From: Branchiostoma belcheri
Lineage: Eukaryota; Chordata; Leptocardii; Amphioxiformes; Branchiostomatidae
Assembly: GCF_001625305.1 (NCBI RefSeq)
Contig: NW_017804020.1
Coordinates: forward strand, 1,896,967-1,960,966
Direction of reading: 5' to 3'
DNA length: 64,000 nucleotides
In this document: piece after piece, positions 34,835 to 64,000 of the stretch
Layout of the letters: every line of letters begins with the position of its first letter
Numbering within the stretch: position 1 is the first letter of the stretch
The notes under the pieces: generated by a model
What the model was told of the DNA's origin: nothing
Database searches by the model: none
The model's input: the letters and a program-made list of their open reading frames with translations, nothing else
Made by a program: the position numbers and the translations under genes

Positions 34835-35036
34835 TCCAAGCAGAGGTTTGGGTTTTGGGGTTATTTTTGGCGGGTTTTAAAGCTTTTTTATCGGGGTTTT
34901 GAAAAAATTCCAGTGCAAAAGAGAAACCCCCAACGGGTTTGGTGAGAAAAAAATTCCAGTGCAAAAGAGAAACCCCGATAAAAAAGCCTAAAAACACGCC
35001 AAAAATAACCCAAAACCCAAACCTCTGCTTGGAGAG
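34835..35036. mobile_element. F3-ended palindrome MITE
   Basis: CTCCAAGCAGAGGTTTGGG / CCCAAACCTCTGCTTGGAG; nearly the whole 200 bp folds back on itself. Homologous to 9907-10105. Confidence 0.87.
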
Positions 35037-35267
35037 TAAGTCAATATCTGATCCAACAGAACTTTCCTATGTGTTATCCTTGCACTAAATCAGTAAATGA
35101 CAGTCCACAAACACCTTGCCTGTTTGGAGAGATGTGCTGTGGATGTATCCTGCAGATGTCCAGTTCTGGTACATTACACCTTTGTTTTTCATTAGCGCAG
35201 ATTTGGCACGGTTTGTGCACATGGACATGTCATGACCTTATCCTGACCTAGGCTGTGGGATACCAAG

Positions 35268-35465
35268 TTAGCCTCTAACAGGCTTTGGGAAGGCTTTAGA
35301 TAATATGCCAGGGGAGCTGGTCTGCTAGAGAGTACAGTTTTGGCAAACTGTTTTGGCAAACTGTACTCTCTAGCAAACCAACTCCCCTGGCATGTTAGAT
35401 AATTATCTCTTTCTTTGGCCAATTTCTACTCTTTCTAGCTGCTTCCCAAAGCCTGGTAGAGGCTA
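35268..35465. mobile_element. F12 fold-back with inner hairpin
   Basis: Outer ends TAGCCTCTAACAGGCTTTGG / CCAAAGCCTGGTAGAGGCTA. Inside, TGCCAGGGGAGCTGGT ... AGAGAGTACAGTTTG pairs with its complement to 35394. Confidence 0.75.
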
Positions 35466-35539
35466 ATACCAAGTAGTAACAACCACCCCTGCATGCTGTG
35501 AGAAGCTGCAAGGACTTATGTCCTATAGTATTAGACCAG

Positions 35540-35795
35540 GTCCTGATTTACAGATGGGCAAAAACCTGACAGTACAAATATGTGCGTATAAACACAAGAG
35601 TGCATTAAAATGGCATACATCAAATTTTTCCTGCCTGTAAATTGGCCTGCTTTGACCAAGGACATTCTATCTCATTTTTGACATACGTCAAAAAAACATA
35701 TGCTCATTTTTCGTGTAACAAATATGTCAGCTCAAAATGTAGCTCAACAGCTAGCGTACAATTTTTGCCTGCATATTAATCGGGTCTAATATGTT
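35540..35795. mobile_element. F4 MITE
   Basis: GTAAATTGGCCTGCTTTGAC, TTTGACATACGTCAAAAAAA and CATATTAATCGGGTCTA blocks. Confidence 0.65.
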
Positions 35796-36689
35796 ATCAA
35801 ATAACACAGAAATGTTTTTTAAAATGCATTTAACTGTAATACAGGTAGTACTGGACGAGAAACGGTGTACCCCAGCGACACAATATCATATTTGCTATCT
35901 TTGGTGGAGCAACCTATCAAACTAGTATGATATTTCTTGCCTTGATTTATATGCTGGTCAGAAATCCAAACTGAGGGTAAGTCAGAAATTTGCCCTTCCA
36001 AATGGACCCAGCACCCAGGGTCAGTGGTCAGAGGAGTAAAGGGCAGCTGTGATTTGTCACAGTAACACATGAACTACAGGAACCTCTTTGTTCATCCTTC
36101 CCGCTGACTGATTCGCGAACTTGTCTTTATACAATAACACTGATCTTCTGGTAAATTATGGTCTTTATTTTTCCTGTAAGTAATTTCTGTTGTGATGAAG
36201 GTAAAAGTCCTCTCTTTCCTTTCTGCCAAGCGTGTAATGTACATTTTGTAAGTGGCACCATCAAGTCAGCTGCTGACAGGGTGTGCTGGCCTGTCTGTCC
36301 CACCTGACTCAGACAGTCACCCTACTGTCCATCATCAGACTGACTAGATACTGGTCCAGTCAGACTTTTGCTTGCTTACAAATGTCAGTGCATTATCTTC
36401 AATTGTGATACATGTAGACAAGAAGGTTAAATTTAACATCCCTGATGTAGAATACAATCCCTGATGTACAATGTAGAATACAATAGTCAATAGTACTAGA
36501 AGAGATGTATTAAACACTATAGATGGCTGAAATAATATTTTGTATTTGCTATCATTAGCTGGTCAGTCTGATATTTCTTGCCTTTATGTATATTCTGGTC
36601 AGAAGTGAAAACTAGATGGACCTATTATATCACCCTGGTTCAGAGTTTGCATTACACAGACAAGGCAAAAACTATTTGTAGCGGAACAA

Positions 36690-36868
36690 AAATTGTATAT
36701 CATATGTCAATTTTTCCTGCATGTAAATCGGCCTGCTTTGAGTCTGACATACAATGTATGTCAAGAACGTACATTCAGATCATAAATTTATTCCAGCTTG
36801 AGGGCTGGCGTATGTTTTGTTCTTTACTTACGTCAAAGCAGGCATCTAAATCAGGTATAACATCTACA
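36690..36868. mobile_element. F4 MITE, core only
   Basis: CATGTAAATCGGCCTGCTTTG, CAAGAACGTACATTCAGATC and TACGTCAAAGCAGG around a GAGGGCTGG centre. Confidence 0.7.
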
Positions 36869-37648
36869 CATCTACTTGGTTCACCTACATGTACCATCAA
36901 TCAAGACTCCCATGCGACATTGTCAGCGAAAAGAAAAAAGAAAGAGAAAACTACTTCCAGTCCCAAGAATCGTAAGAGGATCCCTTGAGGTTATAAGACA
37001 GCATACCAGAACTTTTTCTGTGATATTCCTCTGGCTCCTGTCTCCAAACCACAAGAAAAACCACATGTCAAGCTGGTCCTAATTACAGTTTAACTTTCAG
37101 TGAAAGCCAAATGGCTGGAAGCCTGGGGATGGCAGGATAGTGGGAAGTAGATGTCACCATACAGGAACTTCAGGCTTTCATGGAAGAGACAAGACCAGAC
37201 CACAGGAAGACCACAGGAATTAGCCACCTTGCCACAACAAAGATACGATGAACAGGACCAATGCCTATTGTATATACCTACCTCTAAGATATAGATGAGC
37301 CTCAAACTCCTCCAAGCTCCTTGATCCGATGCAAATCCAGTTTATCTAGTATAAGCTTACTTCTACAGTGTGTTTTATCCTTTTGTGTTTTATGATGAAC
37401 CAAAAGCCCTTGAATCTAGTAAGTCACTAAGTGCATCACAGTGGATAATAACCTGTATCCCTTGGCAAACTTGTAAACAACATCCCCATCACGTCAGTCA
37501 GCAATCTACATAATCACTCGTTTGTTTGGTCATTTGGATGGTCAGACGTTTGCTTTAAATAGGTTAGGCAGGGAGGTTCAACCTCCTTCAATGGTTTAGG
37601 GTACTTGAGAAGTGAAGAAAAAGCTACACAAAACCCCGGCACAAATAG

Positions 37649-37788
37649 CCTGGGTTCCAGACTGTTCACAGGCCATATAGGGGGTCTGTGGTAAAATTTC
37701 CTTGGGGACATGTTGGCCCTGGAGCCGAGGATCTACTATCATCTACTGTAGATGTACCCCGGCAACAGTCTGGTACCCAGGCCATATG
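37649..37788. mobile_element. F11-related fold-back
   Basis: AGCCTGGGTTCCAGACTGTT ... AACAGTCTGGTACCCAGGCC ends; the interior TTGGCCCTGGAGC is shared with 25287-25410. Confidence 0.65.
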
Positions 37789-37938
37789 GCACCTAGTGCA
37801 ATACTGTACTTTGCTACAGATATGACAACTTGTGCAAGGTCATTGAATCGACACATGGGAACAGAAAAAGTAGTCACTTTAGATGACCTATTTATGGATA
37901 TGTCCAAAAATGTCAAATATATGACAGCAGTTCCTATG

Positions 37939-40468
37939 CGGTCTGCCTATTTACCGGAATACACCGGAAAACACAGTTAAACACCGGAAAACACATATAG
38001 GAGGCTAAAATCTACCGGAATACACCCTGCTTAGACGAGATAACATCCCAAATTGCTGTGTTTTGCCATTAAATAGCGTGTAAATCGCCGCAGGAACCCG
38101 GCAACAAGAAAATAGAAATCATTATAATTTAGCGATCGGTGGAGGCGACCCGACAAGTCGCCATGTTTGTTTACATTGCGGACTACGATGTTTGTTTAGC
38201 GCCATCACAGAAGAGAATGGATTATTCAGATTGATGCGGTTCCCATACACACAACTCCGAACTAGTTGGAAGAAAGATAGTTGCATAGGATGCCAGTGAA
38301 TGATTGCTACGAGGTCGGTCTGTTGGATAAAAGCGCAAAAGTCCGACGATAAAACTGCCAGACATTTTCCGGAAGCAACGCAAATCGAAGGTCAATGACC
38401 CGCACAGAGCGAGTGCGTGCGTCAGCGAGCGGCGGCATTTGATAATTTCCTGCAAAGCTTGACACTGAAATTTCATCTGATTTTGCCGAGGACAGCCCTG
38501 AAGTTTTATCGTAGTCGATCTAAAATATAATCGCCAGGATCTGAACATGTTCTCTTCAGCGATATTTTAGGCGATCGCGAATCGCTCATGAGCGTCAGGG
38601 TACGCTGACTTCGGCACCATTCGATCATGAATAAAGAACACCAAATACACCAAAAATCCGGATAAGAATATTTATTTCCCCAAAAGACTTTTTGAGTTAT
38701 ACATTTATTCACAAGAATTTCGTTATGTAGTGGTGGAAATTAGCGTTATTTTCAATGATATACAAACAAAAATCGGACGCTAAAACTGCCAGACATTTTG
38801 CTCTTCGAGTCCACTCAGCCGCCGGAACAACGCAAGCCGAAGGTCAATGACCTGCGCCCGGCCAGTAAACAAACTCGGTCGAACACGTAACGTGTTACAT
38901 CGGCACGCCACGGCATCAACAATTTTCTTCAATCAAATGCACGAAATTGCGACCAGAGTACTTCGCCGATGAAACCACTACAGTTTGGACTCTATAGTAA
39001 AAGTAGCTAAGTTTGATATTGTGACTGTTTGTTTGAGAAATAAAACTGAATCTATTGATACATTTTGGGGGGCGCGTACTTTTCCCACAGCGTGGCTTCA
39101 CGTACATGTACTTGATTGACAGGCGTTTCCCTTTGAAGAAGTTGCCGCCGGGCGCCGCTGGCGCCGACTAGTCTAGTCGGGCGGCTCCAATCAGTTTCGT
39201 CCATCTTCGTTACAAACACGATCTGCACCGACTATAACCGAGCCTCTGTGATTGGTTTCCGAAGAATCTCGAAAATTGCCGAATATAAAGAAGATTGTTC
39301 TCCAGCGTTTGTTTGTATACAGTGCGGAGCTAGAGCATTCAGACCAGCCATAAAGGGACTGATGTTTCCGCACAAACCAATCGTTTTTTTACTCCAATCG
39401 CCTGTTGACACGACATATGAAGTCTTTTACTATATAGCTTTCATTATATAGCTGATTGCTGAAGTAGTCTTCTTGATTGTGAAAGAATTGATGATATTTG
39501 CTGCTGGAAATTCGACAACAAACACGCCCGGCGTTGCGTGTGCGTCGCAAGCCAAACTTTAGGAAGCGAGTAGACAGTAGGTCCTTGTTCTAACATGAAT
39601 AATTCCTGTCGAATATCACTAGAAAAATTGTCCAGATGTTCTGCTTAATTTAAAATGATGAACTGGGGTAAAAAAAACAACAGTTTTCTGAGCTGAGAGT
39701 TGGCTAGGGCGGGAAGGTATCGAAGGAGCCGGCGGCTTGCCCACATCGGCAGCGCAGCGTGGATCCGGCAGCGTCTGCGACTAATCGAGGCCGCAACACG
39801 TGTGGCTATGTAGTAACATTGTTGTCTCTGCTGCTTAAACAAGCATCTAAACGAGGACGAAAGATCCAACGTAACGAGGACCAAACACCCATGACCACGA
39901 GGACGAAAGATCCATAATATAATAGGACAAGAAAAACGGTTCATCATTTTTAGAAATTGGCGTCACATGATTGTCACTGAGAAAAAGTGACGGACAAAGG
40001 TTCACTAGCGTTATAGCCGGCTGCTAAGTAAACAAACATGGCGTCTGGCCGGGTCGACTCCGCCGATTCATAGTGATTTCTTGTTCCCAACGTCATATAA
40101 CAAAGTCATATACGACTTATTTCATGCCAGAATGTAGCAACTTGCGGTACCTGCATCAAAGACCTCTTCATTTCGGTAAATTTCACTTCTGTACGGCGAT
40201 CGCGTTAAACAAACATTTCGTAGTCGGCAATGTAAACAAACATGGCGACTGGTCGGCTCGCCTCCGCGATCGCCGATCGCCAATTCATAACGATTTCTTG
40301 TTCCCGCGGCGATATACACGTTACTTCATGTCAAAATACAGCAATTCGGTATGTTATCTCATCATATCAGGGTGTATTCCGGTAGATTTTAGCCTCTTAT
40401 ATGTGTTTTCCGGTGTTTTCCGGTGTTTAACTGTGTTTTCCGGTGTATTCCGGTAAATAGGCAGACCC
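37939..40468. mobile_element. 2.53-kb MULE-like element with 9-bp target duplication
   Basis: Flanked by GTTCCTATG (37930-37938, 40469-40477). Ends are CGGTCTGCCTATTTACCGGA / TCCGGTAAATAGGCAGACCC, continuing as repeated CACCGGAAAACACA units and then subterminal inverted blocks around 38133-38200 and 40204-40275. Long inverted ends and a 9-bp duplication are typical of Mutator-like elements. The GC-rich interior has internal repeats (GCTAAAACTGCCAGACATTT twice; AACAAACATGGCG blocks 200 bp apart) but no recognisable transposase. Confidence 0.9.
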
Positions 40469-41013
40469 GTTCCTATGTGGGAATGCTCTCCAAGATATTT
40501 TCAGAGATGACACACATAGACTCCATATATAACCTCCCGTGAGTTTCTTATCTCCGTTAGTTAAGGTAACGTTATATAACAAGAACTTCATCTATTCAGA
40601 AGAAGACCCCGCATATCAGAAATATATATAAAAGGTCGTATTAGTTGTAGCTGTAACAGATTAGATGGAAAACAAATTTAAAGCATCACTCTTTGCGAAA
40701 AGCTCATTTGTGAAACAAAGGGATAAAAAAACTTGACCTTGGTTAAAAAGTGTATAGATTAGAATCAGGCTTTGAAGTTTGATCTACCACACTGTCCGCC
40801 CACTCCCAACGTCAACAAACCCGTAAAATACCGTCCTGCGGTCAAAACATGGCCATCAAAACATCACTGCCTACCTCGGTCAACCCGGAGATCACTTTGA
40901 ATCCTGGTGAAAAATGGCCTCCTAGCAGACGAAAATTGTGTTGTTCTGAAAATCCTCGCTCGATTTTGGTATAAAGAAGGTCTTCTGTGTAAGCTGATGT
41001 CTTGCAAGTTAGT

Positions 41014-41139
41014 TTATAGGTTGTTCTTAGGATGCCGCGCGAAGATCTCGACGCGATCCACGTGCTGGAAGGCCGCGGGAGTGTGGTGTTTGTACCGTGT
41101 GGCTTCCCGCTTCTCAACTGTCCTGAGTTTCTGCTTCAT
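41014..41139 (-). CDS. Possible 41-residue minus-strand ORF beside the phosphatase promoter
   Basis: ATG at 41139 opens a frame of 41 codons ending TAA at 41014. It is basic (starts MKQKLRTVEKREATRYKHH, ends VEIFARHPKNNL) and GC-rich. It sits directly behind an ETS-like ACCGGAAGT at 41161-41169, about 580 bp upstream of, and divergent from, the phosphatase start. I do not recognise the protein. No clear splice donor is visible before the stop, so it may be a 5' UTR or non-coding first exon. An overlapping minus frame (40842-41117) is longer but has no better support. Confidence 0.3.
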   Translation of the reverse strand: MKQKLRTVEKREATRYKHHTPAAFQHVDRVEIFARHPKNNL

Positions 41140-41154
41140 GTTTGTTTTTCCGAC

Positions 41155-41180
41155 ACCGCTACCCGGAAGTGACAGACGAA
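41155..41180. promoter_or_regulatory. ETS-type site, possible bidirectional promoter
   Basis: ACCGGAAGTGACAGACG in a GC-rich block between two divergent candidate start regions. Its role is inferred from motif and position only. Confidence 0.35.
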
Positions 41181-41599
41181 GTGACACCGCATCTAAGTGT
41201 AGTAATAAATAAAGCCAGAATTCAATACAAAAACAAAGCTACATCCAGCTACAAGACACAGTATATTTACAAAACGTTAATGATATTGCAGCATCTATCA
41301 TCTTTGAACTGTTAAGTCATGTTTATGGTTTGATAACAATAATTTCTACACACTACCATTTATGCATTTGGTTGTGGTGTGGGTAGTAAATTAGAGTCAC
41401 GTGGTTTTGTATTTACATCTTGTTCCCAGAACATTCATGTACGGGTGCTTGATTTGGGTGTTATACTCAATATGATTATACCTTTTACAAAATTTGATTA
41501 TTTTTATATAATTTAGTGCCTAATGCGTGCCTAATATTGATATAGATAGCGTGAAGTTCAAGTATTTACAAGGAGTTGGGATGGATACGAGTGGGGGTC

Positions 41600-41723
41600 A
41601 AACCAGGTCAAGCAGAAGAGCAAATATGGCGGCTTCCGGGTAATGGAATTTCTCTCTGCTTTTTTTTGCTCTGCTCATTCACGTTAATTGTCTGCATTTC
41701 TCAACGTGTCGAGTCGAGTCAGA
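41600..41723 (+). promoter_or_regulatory. Probable PPM1H-like core promoter / 5' UTR
   Basis: AAATATGGCGGC (41622-41633) matches the YY1 consensus and overlaps an ETS-type CTTCCGGG (41633-41640), about 90 bp before the start codon. This pairing is typical of TATA-less promoters just downstream of the transcription start. The tract up to the ATG is pyrimidine-rich. The exact start site cannot be read from sequence. Confidence 0.55.
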
Positions 41724-62202
<20,479 letters not shown>

Positions 62203-62280
62203 GTAAGTGCCATGCTTTTTTTAACACGACTTGGTGTTAATAGCAAAACATCCGTCTAAGTTGAAGTGATAATCTTATTT

Positions 62281-63885
62281 TTACCTCCATGAAAAATGGA
62301 GGTATTGTTTTTGGCGTGTCTGTCTGTCTGTCTGTGTGTGTGTGTGTGTGTGTGTCTGTCTGTCTGTGTGTGTTTCCGCAACTTTGTGGTCAGCATAACT
62401 TCAGAATGCCTGTATGGATTGTGATGACATTTGGTATGTTAGTAAGTCTTAGGAAGACGAAGGTCAAGGTCAAATATGGGCCTCCTGGTGGATGACCTTG
62501 GTACTGCAGCAGAACTTTTGTTATCGTTTTTGTATCTTTTGTCCTGAACATGCTATGGTCTTGACTTTTTGGTGACAGATAGCTTTTCCTGTCAGAAATA
62601 AGTGGTGTGGGTTTGGTCCCCCTACCAGCTTGTTCTGGAACTGCAGGGGACTTTCCAGATAGGAACAACATATTTTCATCATTTTTGGTACGTAGGTAGC
62701 TGAGAGAGAGATGTACACGATTAAATGCAAATTATGCAAATGAGGACCTAATTTGCATAATTAATGAGGAAATTCTATAATTACATTATGGTCTCGGACC
62801 GGAGTTTTTTTCACGATTTTGGATCCGGCGGACACCCTCAGACCGAAGGGCTATAACTCCGCCAAAAAAAGTACGCCGGGAAATCTCATTACATCAGTCA
62901 ACGAAGGTTTCCAGCTGGCTTCCGATACAATTTTGGTTATTGTCCGTCGACTCTATAATTTGGGTAGAAACTGTAGTTAAACGTAAATTTTGGATACAAA
63001 AAATGTAGTTTTTTGCAGTTTTTTCAACGGACCTGCTTGGAAAAAACGAATTTTCCCAGGCTAACGGTTTATATGCTGAAATAGCTTACTACTTTCTGTT
63101 TCTGAAAAACAGAAAAAAAATATAGGTTGTTGTGATAAGTTTTTCGCAAAATCCGGTGACGCGAACCCCTAGAAATTCCAAATAGAACGCAGCTATTTGG
63201 GTCATCAGGCGACAAACCACATCACCCTTGCTCGCGGACTAATACCAAAAACGCTTCGCTGGCCGTCCAACTTCACCGCGCCAAAAAACACTACAATCCC
63301 AAGGCTTTTTGATCAATTCAAAACCTAGTTGAAAATCTACAGCGATCGCCGAGCTATGGGGAGCCAAACCTAGCGTGACAACCTCGCAGATCCGGCGATT
63401 TACTGCGCACTATTTGGAACCCTGGTCAGAATTAAACTCCGACCCGGAACCTTATAGTACTTTCATACATGTAATATATGTAATCTATGACAGATAGACG
63501 TCAACAGATATCAATTATGCAAATGATGACCTAATTTGCATAATGTTTGCGAAAATTATATGATTTCTTAATGGTGAATGATGGCAATTCTGTACCTTGT
63601 GACATGTAGGTTACTTAAATGTTAACAACACTATGCATATATTATGTTAATATAGAGGCAATTTGCATAATTTATAAGGAAGTTTAAATGAGGATGTTTA
63701 AGTGAAATATTGCCATAGGATAGGACTTTGACACGCAAAATATTGTAAGTTGAGTTTAGAACACCATAAATTAAACTACATTATATCAATTGCCACCCTA
63801 TTTCCATATTCAATGAAACAAAACATTTACATAAACTACATATTTCATGGAGGTATGAAATCTCGGAATTCTTGTTTCTCCATGC
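62281..63885 (+). mobile_element. F8 element, long copy
   Basis: ACCTCCATGAAAAATGGAGG, (TG)n at 62334-62373, TGACCTTGGTACTGCAGC and repeated ATTTGCATAATTAATGAGGA units; it ends ATGGAGGTATGAAATCTCGG. Interrupted at 62790-63451. Confidence 0.78.
62790..63451. mobile_element. 662-bp element nested in F8
   Basis: GGTCTCGGACCGGAGTTTTT / AATTAAACTCCGACCCGGAACC inverted ends flanked by TTAT (62786-62789, 63452-63455). GC-richer interior without ORFs. Superfamily not recognised. Confidence 0.75.
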
Positions 63886-64000
63886 AACTGACTAATTTGC
63901 ATCATCCTTGTCCTGACTTGTCCAACTAGTTTTCATGCAATGGTAATTTTATCCATGAGTGGGTGCTTTTGAGGGGATCGTATGGAGGATGCACTTTCTT

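Overview
The window is eukaryotic, gene-poor, AT-rich, and packed with short DNA transposons. It is probably from a marine invertebrate deuterostome. A lancelet (Branchiostoma) fits best: the one clear gene has a vertebrate-like protein and intron layout, MITE and tRNA-SINE density is very high, and the palindrome TACATGTA recurs throughout. The species call is an inference. There is no bacterial operon, CRISPR array or viral genome here.

The firmest gene is a PPM1H/J/M-type PP2C protein phosphatase on the plus strand. Its first six coding exons run from 41724 to 62202, all with GT/AG borders and compatible phases, giving 295 codons of an expected ~500. The gene continues past the right edge. 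Its promoter side (41150-41720) carries YY1- and ETS-like sites, and a minus-strand start may share it. On the minus strand, an exon at 29933-30005 encodes the conserved core of the stomatin/MEC-2/podocin family, but no partner exon was recognised. A second minus-strand gene is inferred from three phase-0 exons between 22172 and 18592. It would encode an unidentified type II membrane protein.

The remainder is mostly mobile DNA. I group it by terminal sequence. F1 is a hAT-like MITE with AGGGCCTGCATG ends, built of CGTAAT words. F2 is Harbinger-like, with GGCCACACC ends and TAA target duplications. F3 has CTCCAAGCAGA ends, including two long palindromes. F4 carries TTTGACGTA motifs. F5 has GGCAGAACGTACTGCGC ends. 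F6 has AGACTTACAGTA ends and CCGCGAATCTAAA motifs. F7 has AGTGTTCTAGCC ends and tetranucleotide satellites. F8 has an ACCTCC(A/G)TG or CTTCGCC start and TG arrays. F9 has GCATCCAATGCAATTT ends. F10 has CAGGGCTC(G/A)AAATA ends. F11 and F12 are fold-back elements. Larger single insertions are a 2.14-kb TTAA-flanked element (10208-12351), a 2.53-kb MULE-like element with a 9-bp target duplication (37939-40468), a 1.53-kb F10 element (45896-47437) and a 1.30-kb hAT (52352-53652) that splits a SINE. Several insertions are nested, so relative ages can be read.

Layout: 1-18.5 kb is almost all repeats. 18.5-22.6 kb holds the type II membrane gene. 22.6-31 kb has repeats, the stomatin exon and a 20-N assembly gap. 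31-37.9 kb has repeats and one unexplained 158-codon reading frame. 37.9-40.5 kb is the MULE. 41-64 kb is the phosphatase gene with TE-filled introns.
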